From the NCBI RefSeq assembly GCF_947179165.1, contig NC_077247.1:47164935-47228934 (forward strand): a stretch of DNA of 64,000 nt, in the 5' to 3' direction. Numbering within the stretch: the first letter of the stretch is position 1; each line of letters opens with the position of its first letter. A program made the translations under genes and the position numbers. The notes under the pieces were generated by a model. It saw only the letters and a program-made list of their open reading frames with translations, was not told where the DNA came from and did no database searches. This document shows positions 11,151-23,366 of the stretch, one piece after another. The DNA comes from Solanum dulcamara (taxonomy: Eukaryota; Streptophyta; Magnoliopsida; Solanales; Solanaceae).

Positions 11151-14113
11151 TCTAGTGAGTATGTATCTCAATTAATAAATATGTGAACCCAATATTTATA
11201 TCAAACTATAATAATTAACTATAAGTGTTACAATTAGGTGAAGAATATATTAAAATTATCCATGATTAATAGACGCAGTATATAAAATAAATATTATGCG
11301 TATATTATATAAAGTTTCACATTTATTATTGTTTTGTACAAAGAACAAGATATTCAACTTTTCAATAGTTACCTGTTATTTAATGAGATCATACAGTAAT
11401 ACTCCAGCGGCGAAAAGTCTATAGTATAACATACGCTTAATAGTTTTTATCTTTGATTAAAAATTAGACAGTGTAAATGTGAAATAATGCATCATCCTAA
11501 CAGCATTAAGCTTTAAAAAAAAGATAGAAGAAATTGTATAGCATGATACATCAGTGATTTTTCCAATTGATCTTTCCTAAAACGCTAAACGAAAATAAAC
11601 TTGAGAATATAAAAATGTGTTTATTGGAAGTATATATTTGTTAGAAGTATAGTGAAGTGATAAATACTTTTTTATTTTTAATAAAAAATTTAATTTTTTT
11701 TTTTTAAAATACAGAGGTTCGAATCTTTTTTTTTTGAAATATTATATATTAATATAATATTTTTTGACGCGAATCAAAATTTAGTGAAAGATAGTAATAA
11801 TTGGAGTGAAATATTTTCACCGCCACCACTTTACCCAATAGCAGGAGCAGGAAAGTAACTGAGTCAGTAGCCCACACTCACTGGCTCAGACAAGGACCGG
11901 TCTAGTTCCTTTTGGCAAACCGTACTATGGTCCCATTATAAACCAATCATTTCTTGACACGTTAATCCTCACGCCTAGGGGTAAGTGTTGCAATATTTCA
12001 CCTTTTTTGTTTTTATTTATTTCAGTTTTTTTTTTAATTTATGTGATATATTTTGAAATTTGTGATGGATAAGTTATATTGAGATAAGTTATGATCAAAT
12101 TAGTTGTGCTGAGAGTAGTTTTTATTGCTTGTTTGGTTTGCCATATTCAAAATTATATCCATTGCATAAATTTAAAAATAAGTTGTTCGTTTACAAAAAT
12201 ACCTTTCATCTTATTTAATTTTTTTTTCATTTACTTAACAAGTTTTTAGTTATTCATTCTTAAAAATAAAATTTACTTCTTATTCAATTAAAATATTTTT
12301 GTGTATACATTTTCATGATTGTGCCGTGTGTTTTTAAAATTAAAGTTTCCTCTTATTTAGCTTAAAAATAAAATTTCCATCTCATTTAGATTTAAATAAA
12401 ATTTTCATCTTATTTAACTTAAAAATAAAACTTTCATTTTATTTAGCTTAAAAAATAAAACTTCCACCTTATTTAGTTTAAAAATAAAACTTTCATTTTA
12501 TTTAGCTTAAAAAATAAAACTTCCACCTTATTTAATTTAAAAATAAAACTTTCATTTTAAGTTTATTAAAGAAAAATAAATTTTATTATTAAAATTATCT
12601 ACATTTTAAAATTATTTACACTTTAATTGATATACAAAATATAATTTTTAAGTGAATAATAAACTATTTAATTAAAATATGTAATTTAGTAGTGAAGTGA
12701 ATATTTTTAAGAGAAATCAAAATATAATTAGCCAAATAAATTCAACTTATAATATCTTCATAAATAAAAATTTTATATATAAAATATAATTTTTAATAAA
12801 AAAACACATTATCATAAAAAATGATTAATTAAGTTTGTGAATGTCATTACAAATATTGTTAAAAATTATATTAATATATATTAATGTAAAAAGGGGTGTA
12901 TAAAAGAGAGTTTAAGGGGATATGTTATTAGCTATTTAATATACATTATCCCAGGATAAGTTATCCTAGGATTAGTATTCCATCCTCAAGAAATAACTTA
13001 TCCAGTACTAATTATTAATTCTGGAATAAGTTATTCATCATTTGCAACCAAACGAGAAATTAAAGGGCACTTAAAACTTATCTTGGGCCTCTTTTATCCA
13101 TCACACTAAACGACCCCAAATATATTTTTCAAAAAAACACTTCTGATCAAAAATAATTTGTGTTTGACTGGTTAATTTAAAAAATATTTTTAAGGAATAG
13201 TAAGTTTTTGGCCAAATTTTTAAAAAGAGTTTTGGAGTGCATTTTTAAATGTATTTTTCGAAAAAGCATAGTTATATCTAAGCAATAATTAGTTTTTGCC
13301 ATGTTTTTTAAGAGAAAATACGTTTTTAGCCTCTGAAAAATATTTTTTATTATTCTCCAAAATAGTATTTTTCTCTCAAAATTTTGACCAAAGACTTCAC
13401 TTTTAACTCTCTTTATTTTTAAGATTTGGTCAAATGAACTATTATTCCCTAATCAACTTCTCTCTCGTATGACCCTTTTCTGTTTCTCAACAAATTATTT
13501 TTGTTTTTGACTAAAAAAAAAACAATCAATATTGAATCACTCTTCTCTCCGGTAGAAAAATTATAGGTCAAGTTATACTCGAACCGAAAGAGTGTACTTT
13601 GTCAAAAAAAAATATTTTATTAAACAGATCCTGCAAATAGTTCTCTAAAATAATATAAAATATAAATTAAAGTCATGGTTTTTATATATTTAGTCAAGAA
13701 AATATTAATTATTCTTAAAAAATCAATTCAGATATTTACATAATCAAAACCGTACCTTTTACTTTATAGGGGTGATAAATTTCTTAAAGTGCGTATCAAA
13801 ACTACTAATATTAACAAACAATAACATAATGAGTGTTATTACATAATTTAAATTTGGAAAAATAGAATAGGCAATTTTTTCATAAAAATAAAAAAGATAT
13901 TTTTAAAAACCTTCGATTAGGTGCATCAAATCAAAAGAGTTACGAAGGAATATGACAATGAACAAAACTTGTCAACCAATACGAAAGTAACACAAAATAA
14001 ACAAAAAAGAAACAGTAACACCTCATATGGTAACAACCTAAAAAAAAAAAATTACATAAATAATATTGATACTACAATATACAACAGATCAAATGTTCAA
14101 TCCATTTATTTTT
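11151..14113. other. AT-rich intergenic DNA
   Basis: No gene is recognised. The stretch contains the about 29/58-bp tandem array at 12,350-12,560. Part of 12,890-13,090 (GGATAAGTTATCC-type motifs and ACTAAACGACCCC) looks like decayed MITE ends but could not be delimited. Confidence 0.5.
12350..12560. repeat. TTTAGCTTAAAAATAAAA tandem array
   Basis: Units of about 29 bp (ATTTAGCTTAAAAATAAAAC plus TTCCACCTT or TTTCATTTT) recur, with a higher-order period near 58 bp in which the two tails alternate. It is AT-rich and non-coding. Confidence 0.75.
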
Positions 14114-15112
14114 CGAAAAAGGTCAAAATTATCTTTTAATTATTTCAAATAGAGCACATATATTCTTAAATTATATTCCGACTCAAAAATATCATTTCCT
14201 TCATACTATTGGCTCAAAAATATCCTTCACGTCATACTATTGACTCACTTCTACCATTCCGTTTGACAGAATTAAATGTGATATCCCATGTGTATTAATT
14301 TACGTCATGTAAGATCTCCACATAAACACCCAACCCCACCCTGCCTCACCCCATCAATTAAAAGACCAAAATTCACTCATTAAAAGACTCAAATCCATCC
14401 TTGACTCTCGTAGTTATGGTTTCCTTAACTCCCGTAGTTATCGCTACTACAATTAATTTGCAACAGTTTTTAAACAAACTATTAATTGGTTATTTAATTT
14501 TCTAAACTATAATTTTCATCTAACAGACATAGCTAACAAAGGGTGATAGGTTTAATTTTTCAAAATGATAATTAAGCAAATATGTTACCTGATCAAGCAA
14601 GTGTTTTTCTAGGAAGAAGATGGGTGCGATCGAGCCTGGAGTGAGTTGCAGATAAACATAATCGTACGTTCAACTTGATCAATAAATTCTTGGGTAGTAG
14701 CTGAAGTGGTTCTAAAGTCAGTCCAACAAGCAGGGGTGTCTGACTGCCGCAAATTATTATGGAAGTTGCTTAAAAACTGCTACAAATTAATTGTGACAGC
14801 CATGACTACGAGAATCAATGAAACCATAACTACGGGAATTAAGTAAATCATAACTACGGGAGTCAAGAATGGGTTGGGGTCTTTTAATGGAAGGATTTGT
14901 GTCTTTTAATTGATGGGGTGGGGTGGGGTTCTTGTGTGGAGATTACATGTGGCATAAATTAACACATATGAGATGTCACATTTCATTCCATCAAACAGAG
15001 AGGTAGAAGTGAGCCAATAGTATGACGTGAAGGGTATTTTTGAGCTAGAATATAGTTTTAGGATATATGTGCTCTATTTTAAATAGTTGAAGGGTAGTTT
15101 TGACCCTTTCCG
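14114..15112. mobile_element. Non-autonomous Mutator-like (MULE) element with long TIRs
   Basis: Two long inverted arms, about 14,114-14,477 and about 14,764-15,112, read as imperfect reverse complements. The ends are CGAAAAAGGTCAAAA and, on the other strand, CGGAAAGGGTCAAAA. A 9-bp direct repeat TTTATTTTT flanks the element exactly (14,105-14,113 and 15,113-15,121). Long TIRs and a 9-bp target duplication are the signature of Mutator-like elements. No transposase is encoded. The roughly 290-bp centre is less AT-rich and holds an open frame that may be captured host sequence (see the next entry). The T-rich duplication is low in complexity, so chance is not fully excluded. Confidence 0.75.
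14609..14770 (-). other. Open frame in the MULE centre, possible captured gene fragment
   Basis: On the minus strand a frame without an ATG stays open from inside the TIR edge through about 50 codons to TAG at 14,609-14,611. It reads ...SDTPACWTDFRTTSATTQEF... and then FIDQVERTIMFICNSLQ. Its composition looks like real protein rather than AT-rich noise. Mutator-like elements (Pack-MULEs) are known to carry host gene pieces. I do not recognise the parent gene, and chance openness over 50 codons is possible. Confidence 0.35.
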
Positions 15113-18100
15113 TTTATTTTTTGGGTATTCAATTACCTATTAACCTTCTATCCATATCAGCAACCTTCATATTCTTTTCTTTAAAGTCATGTCTCGATGA
15201 ACCGTAGTTACGCCATGTCTTTTGTAATCACCTTTCAATAATACTTTCGATTTACTTTTACCTCTCTTTATTTCCATCATATCCAACCTCCCACACCTTC
15301 TCACGGGGTATCAATACATCTCATATTTACACGTTTAAGTCATTTCTACCTCGCTTTTCTCATTTTTTCCATCACAAAGATCACTCCACCTTGTTTATTT
15401 TTAATCTTTTCTTTCTAGATATGCGTTTATATCCATTACAATATTCTTATTTTTTTCAACTTTCATAACCAGATTTTAAAATACCATATAATAATATAAA
15501 TAGGGGAGCATGAGCAATTTCTCTTTCATTTTTTAAAATTTTGATGTACATAATTACTTCGTACATATACTGATGGAGAGAACAAGTACACCACATGATT
15601 TATTAAGAATATGCACAAGCAAGTTTAAGGTGTCGTTTGGCCCTAAGTTCTCAAATTCTTGATAAGTTATTTTTGTGTGAAGTTTCATCATGCGTTTATT
15701 CACAAATTTTCTTAAGTTTTAGTGATGTTTTAAAAAATATTATTTTATATCTGTAAGTTCTAAAAATTATTTAAAATACTCATAAGTTTGTGTATTCAAT
15801 TTTAATGAACATGTCCCGTTAAAAAAAACTTATAACATAATTGATAACAATCAACAACAACAAAATAACAATATTGGCAAGAACAATAGATTAATCGAAT
15901 TAAAAATAAATTGTTTTTTATTCTCAATTTTGTCACTCAAGCTATTTTTTTTCTGGAGATGTAATAACAAATTATTCGTTTATTAAATATTCCCACATTG
16001 TACGAACAATCTCTTTCCTACAAGGTTTCATTTTTAGATCAGATGACCGAGAAGTCGAAGCAATTGAGTAAGTTAATAGATAAATATTTAGTTAGAATTA
16101 ATAAATGATGAGTGCTTTTATAAAATATAAAACTTTGAGGTAATTTTTAAATTTTTAAAACTTTCTAGAACTTAGGAACTTGGAATTTTTGCCAAATCAA
16201 GTTGCCAAGTATTGACAAATTGTATAGACAAACACTAGTTCTCAAGAATTTTTTAAATTTTTTTCAAAAATTACTTGGGACCAAAAGTTTACTGAATATC
16301 ACGATTTAAACTCAAATAATAGTTTACCTTCGTTTCAATATTTTTATCTTATTTTCTTTAATCCATTTTTAATAAAATAAGTATCATTTTTTAAGCAAAT
16401 CTTTAATTTTAATTTCTACGTGACATATTAACACCACATGATTAAATTAAATTTTCAATACATTTTATATATTCTTAATTTAAAATCACAAAATTTAATT
16501 TATTTATTTATTAGTTTTTAAACTCCGGCTAAAATAAATTGAAATGATAATACCCTTACCAAAAATAAAGTGGGATCAAAGGGAGTGGGGGAGTGGAAGA
16601 GGAGTGAACACGTGAAGGGTGAAAAAGGTGACAAGACAAATGACCTGTTAAGCTTTGTGTGACTCCTGGAATAGTAAATAAAAGACTAGTACTACTAGTG
16701 TATTAATACATAGGTATACATACACACATGAAAGAAGTTGTGTAAGTACAATAATATGACTAGGTAAAAGGCTGAGATAATTATATATTGATGAGGATAG
16801 GTAGCTACTGTCGAGGGGTCAGTCAAAACTCTTTTACCTTTAATCAAAAATTTAAAATTTTAAAAAAAATTCTATTGAAAACTCAACTTTCAAATAGATC
16901 TATAATACACGATTCAAATTTAATCAACCTCAATACAAACTCGAAATATGGAATGATAGAAATAAAAAAAAAAACAAGAGGATGAGTAAAAGCAAAAGCC
17001 CCCGCGAAAAAGTCGAGGGGTTTGTGTCAGTAGAAGGCTTTTATCTTCTACTGTACACAACAGAGAAGAGGACAGGACCACATGATGCAGAACCGAAGCA
17101 AATAACCACTGACCTGCCCTATTCATTTTTCTTGCTTTTTTACACATATATATCTTTTGGCAGTCATCACTTTTTTCATAATTTTTTTTAATTTAAACAA
17201 TATCGATACAAATGAAAAATTTAAAATATTTAAGAATAAAATTAGGACAAGTAAAAATGATTTGATGATATAAAATTATTTATATTGATAATATTTATTA
17301 CACCTTGATGAAAATGTTTAACATCGAGTCAGATTCACTGTGGCCCCCCCAAAATTACATGCATTAAACCGGATAAAGAAATTCTGCATAAAAAATATCC
17401 ACATTCAGGCATGAGCGGTGATGATAAATGGAGTGGCGCACAATATTATCGATGGATGAATCGAATCTTACATTTTTTTATAAGATTTAGACAATCTTTC
17501 TCTTTTTAAGTTAGTTATTGAAGTATGAGTTAATAAATAAAAATTTTAAAATTTATGATGTAAAATAAAATTTAGATATTTATAAAATTATAAATCATCT
17601 CAATTAGGGATAAAAGTGAAACTTTATAGTCTAGTTATTTTTTATTACAAAAAGACGACCCTTCTTTTTAGAATAGAGTAAAAAGAAAAATGAGCCTTCT
17701 TCTTAGATGGTTTAAGAAAATTTTTTTTTTTCTTTTTTTTCGCAACTATTTTCATTCTAACTTTTCACATAATATACTATTAATTTAAGATTATAAGATT
17801 AATTATTATTTTATTTTAAAAAAATTCATGTCAAATGAAAATAGGATAAACGGAGATAGTACTTTTTTGTTTTAAGACCCCTTTTTTGCGGAGCATATGG
17901 ACAAAACATATGTTGCTGCGCTATCAGAACTCTCTTTTGTTTTTTTCTTCCTTCCCAAATTAACATCTTTCTTTCTCCTTTTACTCATCTCATCATTATC
18001 TTGTTCCTTCCTTTTGAATTTTTAAAGGGATAAAGTCAAAAGGTAATGTAGTTACCTAGTAATCTTAAATTAGTACTTTGCTACAATTGATTGTATTTTT

Positions 18101-20948
18101 CAATGTAACTAACAAAACAAGTCAATCAATTCTAGGCACGTGTAACGTGTTTATCTTCAAAATTTAAGGGAAGAGTCAAGGAGTAGTATTTGACTCCTTC
18201 CGTTTAAAAACGAAAACTTTACGTAGAGTTTAAAAAAATAAAATAAAAATTTTAAGTGGGTGATTTTTTTTTTTAAAAATGTTTTTGCAGCTAAGAGTCT
18301 CGGACACGCAAGTGAAGAAAATTGTAGTAGTAACTCTAGTCGAAAGTTAAATTGGACTTAAAGAAGATTATGATTTATTAATAAATTCCAGCGATTTCAA
18401 AGAATAAATAGATCGACTCCTCTACAATAATATCTGTGCAAATTACTTTTCAATCTCGAACAGATTGAATTGGTTAAATTAATAGATTCCATGATTTTAA
18501 TTTTTTTTGATACATACGTTAACTCCTTCTGATTCCGCCATTCTCTTACGTAGATAGTACAACATCGTATATAGTAATGATGTGAACTTAGGTCGTGGAT
18601 CAGCAGTAGTGGCGAAATCAAGATACGAGTTACGAGTCAATAATTTTGATTCAAATTAAATCTATATTTGTAGTTGAAGCTGCTGAAGCTCATTTTCTGG
18701 TTCTTTCTTTTCATCCTCTTTTGCTAGCGTCCAACCTTTTTTTTTGTTTTACGGATGCCCAACGGTGAACTCCCCGTTTTTCAACAAATTTCCTTTAGTG
18801 CAAATTAACCAAAAATACATTTCAAATATAGTGCTTGTATAATTCTTCGGGACAAACTAAAAGGCAACGTATATAATAAAGCTAAATATTATGTAATTTG
18901 ATTTAAATTTTTTGGTGCATCTACTCATTAAAAAAATTATTTACTTTTAAAGTTTAAACATTCTTAATTTAATTTTTGGCTACTCCTCCCGCTCTAGTTG
19001 AAACGGCCTTCCAAAGTAAATGTTTTTCTTTGGAAAGTCACATAATTATATTTTAAAATGTGGTAATTCTTGCACAAAAGTATTCAGGCTAGGCAAAAAT
19101 TTAGAATTATAGTTGGTTTTTATTCCTTAAAATAAACTTTACATAAAACTTAGAGTAAACTGGTGAATTAAACACTGCCTGCTTGGCAATTGATCTCGTA
19201 AATTTTCTCTTTTATCTATTAATGTTTTACAAAAATATTCTTTGTTATTGCTTTGACTCAATTTTCTCAAAAAGTGGATTTATTTTCTTGTTACAAAGTG
19301 AAAAAAGTGGCATAGCTTGGCTCATCTTAGATATTTCGATTAATTAATTGAATAAAGTTTAAAGGAGTAGACATAGACAACAATATAATGAAGTAACAAA
19401 ATAATTACAATGTGGACTTTGCTGAGCTGAAAGGAAAAGTAAAATTTCAATGGTTTTATTAATTAGTGCTGTACAACCAAAAGGGTTATTAATTAGTCAT
19501 GGTTTCTATGATAAGTAAATAGGTAATGTCATCAATTAAGTTTGCTTCTTTGTATTGGTGAGTTGAAATTAGTTACAACTTACAACTTTTTCCACCAAAA
19601 TTGTCGAGTGATAATAATTGTATTACCATCACGCTTTTTTAATCTATTCTTTTGATTAATTGGTAAAAATCCTATTTTATTAATTTCGAATATTACCACT
19701 ATTTACTCGTTTTGAGTTAAATTCATTTCAAAATGTATTCGTTTCAATTTTTTGATATTATGAGAAAATAAGAAGCATTTTTTAAAATTTACCCTCATAA
19801 TTATTTTTATTAGTGGAGTGTTGATTAACTGAAATATTTAAGAGAGAGATGAAAGATTTACAAAGTATACTATTATGATTAAGGATGTTATATTATATAC
19901 TCTGTTTCTTATGAGAAATGCAAAAAAAAAAAAATGCAAGAAAAATAATATGAACGTAATACATAAGTTTTTCTTTAAAAAGAATAAATAGACAATCCGA
20001 ACATTCAAGATTTCAATCATCATGTCTAAAGAGATTAGTGCAATATGATGGTTACAATTATTATATTAGTCCTATATTTTTAGGATAAGGTTTTGTGAAT
20101 AGCTATTTCCATAGCAAATCTTATGGACAAAATATATAATCATTAAAGTCAAAATTCCTCCGGTCGATATACCCTTTAAAGCAAGTTAAGGAAATTTGCC
20201 AGCTTGATTGACTCAAAAAAGATATTAAACTTTACCTCTGATCTTTTATAGTATTTCATTGATCTCACAAAATTTCATATACAGCAAATGTTATTTTTTT
20301 TTCTTTCTAAAAAGAGGTAAAAACGGATATAATCTAATAGTTGTGTAAGGGTGAAAATTATTTATATTTCTCAATTTTGTTTTAAAATTCAAGCTCTCCT
20401 TCATTCTTGAATCCAAATTTACTTTTATAAATACATTTTTTTTTTTACTCTTACATCATTAAAAAAAATTATTTTTTTAAAATCATGACACTTTTTATAT
20501 TCCGAATTGATGCAACATTAGAAAAAATGAAAAATATTAGTTGAGTATCTAAGTTAATGACGTTTTATAATCAAATAAATGAACAAAATAAAGGAAACCA
20601 ATTTTGATAATATCAAACTCCAATATCTATTTATACTAGTGAAAATAGTAGGTAACAATAATTTTATAAACATATATCAATGCAGGTAATATAAAAAAGA
20701 GTTTATAGTTTACCAAAAGAAAGAAATTAAAATATATTTAATACAGGTATACAAAAATAATAAACAAAAATAGAAGTACATTTGTAACAAATTTCTAAAA
20801 GATTATCTATTTATATTGTTAAAAAATAATAATTATAATTTAAAAAGTATTTCATTAATGACAATCAAAACTCATTTATCTACAAAAACAATAAAGAATA
20901 AGAGATAAGTGAGACTTAAATACAAACATATACATGTTCATACACAAT

Positions 20949-21098
20949 TACCTACTTAATGCTGATATTATTAAAATAACAATCATAAAAAATAGCATCA
21001 AATTTTGCGACAAACTCATAAGATACCTACTTAATGCTGGGATTATTAAAATAACAATCATAAAAAGATAGCATCAAATTTATGACAAACTCATAAGA
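20949..21098. repeat. 75-bp tandem duplication
   Basis: Two adjacent units starting TACCTACTTAATGCTG (20,949 and 21,024) differ at only a few positions. Confidence 0.85.
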
Positions 21099-21205
21099 GG
21101 TTTATTCTACTTATAATGTCAATGAACTTAAGTAAAATCTATAAATACATAAATAAAAAAAAAATTATGATATATAATATAAAAAGTACATGATTAGAGG
21201 AAAGA

Positions 21206-21224
21206 GGGAGGGAGGGGGGGAGGG
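21206..21224 (+). other. Canonical G-quadruplex motif
   Basis: Four G-runs of at least three are separated by single A bases (GGGAGGGAGGGGGGGAGGG), which fits the standard intramolecular quadruplex pattern with one-base loops. It is isolated in AT-rich DNA with no gene nearby. Confidence 0.7.
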
Positions 21225-22506
21225 TTGAATGTCTATAGTTTATATATGTAAATGATTTTCACCCCTTCACCCATTTGCACATCCCATAACATATGTAGTT
21301 AATTGACATAGAAAATCATGATTAAGGGTACTTTAGTCAAAATTCCTCTTCGTTTAAAGAAGTAAGTGAATTCCTTAATTAATTATATCCAAACCTAAAA
21401 TATTTTGCAGTAATCATTACAATTTATTTGGCAGTAAAGTTAAAGTAAAAAACATTATTATGTTTTATGGCGGAAATAATTCATTCTATCTTTGATTAAA
21501 AATTTTGACTTCGAATCTTAAACGGATGTGAACTAGTTCTCACTTCTTTCTTGAGCTCTTACGGGATATGAATCTATTGAGTGTACTATTTTTGGATTAT
21601 TTAACAAGCAATTTGGATGGTGCATAGGTAATGATTTTCACTTTCCTAGTTAAAACAATCACTTCCTATAATTAGAGTTAGAGAAAACTCTTAAATAGAC
21701 CATCACCACAAGCGACAAAGTTAAACAACATTATCAAAAATTGGTCAAGGGCAACATAATTATAAGATTTAGATAAGATTTACGCTAAACATATGATAAT
21801 TAAGTGTAACAAAATGATGGCACCAGCAATTGCCATTTTCATTTGGTTGATTTCCAAAATGGCACGCACACGTGAGCCCTACACTTTCATTATTTATCTA
21901 TTGGTAAAAGGAGATCAACTTTTTGCATTCCATTATGATTTCTTTCTTTTATTTATTTTTTGTTTCTTGAGTAGATAGGGGTATATTTATATTCCAGTTT
22001 CAATGTTAATTCATTGTCAGATCGTTCACTTTGGGTTTCCGACGATGGCGTCTTTTAAGAGACAAATTTATAAAGTTTTTTAGATCAAAGTAGTTAATTA
22101 ATATGTGTCATAAACTTGGATTGTAATAACTAATAAGTATGATATTAAAATCAGACTCTTTTTCACTATAATGATAGAGCATACTTAACAAGAACGATTA
22201 GGTACATAAAGGATATATACAACATCTTCGATAAATTTCATATCAGATAGAACAGTCAAAATAAACTTGACTCGTAAGATCTCAGATAAAAAAGATTATT
22301 CTAAAAATTTCCTAACTCATTTTAAACTCGACGCTAATACGCCCTTACTCAATCAGCCCTCCAGTGTTGGCCTAGACCTTGAGGCAATAAGTAGATAAAA
22401 TAATTAATTTAATTAAAAAATATTCAAATAAAAGAAGATAAAGGAAAAAGTTAACTTAAAAAATAAAATCACAAGTGCACGTAATAAGGTTAGAGGTTCT
22501 TTTGAA

Positions 22507-23358
22507 CAGTGTTTTAAAAAGCGGGGGCGTGAGGCGAGGCATTTTATTTATTACAAGACGAGGCGCAAGCCTTGAGACGTGGGTCGTAAGTCCTATGGAT
22601 CTTTAATTTTTTAATTTATAATATTATATAATAATATAATAACACAAAATTATAAAAATACATCAATATATAGTTTGAACTAATTACAAATATGATTAAG
22701 GAAACTCATAGAAAAATAAAACTTCTAACATGACTATACAAGTATAAATAATCTAATATCTTAACTTTTTAATAATAAAAGAATCATTATTTTTCAAAAT
22801 ATTTTTTATCATACTATGCAATTTACCCCTTAAAAGAAAATAATCAATACAACTTACTAGTATTATAATAAAAACAACCCTCAATCATGAATAAAAATAA
22901 AATTACTTTCAAATAGCTAAATGAAATATGATAATTTTGAGACATATGATAAGTGAAAAAGTAAAATTTTGCTACATATTTTTTTAAAAAATGTTATGTA
23001 ATATATAATCACCATCATAGTGTTACCAAATAGTAAAGATGCGATACTACAACTTGTTATTTGAGTTACTCTCGATCTTCTTATCTCTATAGATTAAAAA
23101 TTATTAAGTATCATTCATTTATTCAAAAATTATGAGGATCAACAATGTTAACTAAAGATTTTAACACATAATTTATGTAAGATTGGTTAGGCGAATTCCG
23201 AGCGTTGGACGTTGGGCGTGCTTAAGGAGTACAGTCGGGCGCTTAGGACGTAAGTCTTACAGAATTAAGTTCCACACTTGAGTCTTGAGGTGTTTTGCTA
23301 GAGCCTCGCCCCAGGGCGAGCCCCGAAGCGAATCCCAATAGAGTCTTTTAAAACACTG
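22507..23358. mobile_element. Non-autonomous hAT-like element
   Basis: The ends are exact inverted repeats of CAGTGTTTTAAAA. Just inside both ends lie GC-rich stretches with GAGGCGAGGC-type words. The flanking 8-mers CTTTTGAA (22,499-22,506) and CTCTGGAA (23,359-23,366) match at 6 of 8 positions, consistent with an aged 8-bp hAT target duplication. No transposase frame is present. The superfamily assignment rests on the CAGTG end and the 8-bp duplication and is tentative. Confidence 0.6.
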
Positions 23359-23366
23359 CTCTGGAA

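Larger units (their letters stand above)
15122..22498. other. Gene-poor AT-rich intergenic DNA
   Basis: No gene is supported: open frames are below 80 codons and unlike known proteins. The 16,560-17,130 part is locally less AT-rich, with a CACGTG at about 16,609 and a short perfect hairpin CAGTAGAAG...CTTCTACTG (17,028-17,053), but no gene is visible. It also holds the 75-bp tandem duplication and the G-rich tract listed separately. The stretch at 15,630-16,290 has loosely inverted TTCTCAAATTCTTG-like ends, too diverged to call. Confidence 0.5.

Noticed and set aside
13921..14139. 72-codon Asn/Lys-rich frame
   Set aside because: It is an AT-driven composition that runs into the MULE terminal repeat and has no recognisable domain.
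15630..16290. Possible MITE with loosely inverted TTCTCAAATTCTTG-like ends
   Set aside because: The inverted similarity is too weak and no target duplication could be read.
17028..17053. Short perfect hairpin CAGTAGAAG/CTTCTACTG as a possible microRNA precursor
   Set aside because: The stem is only 9 bp, far too short for a plant microRNA precursor.
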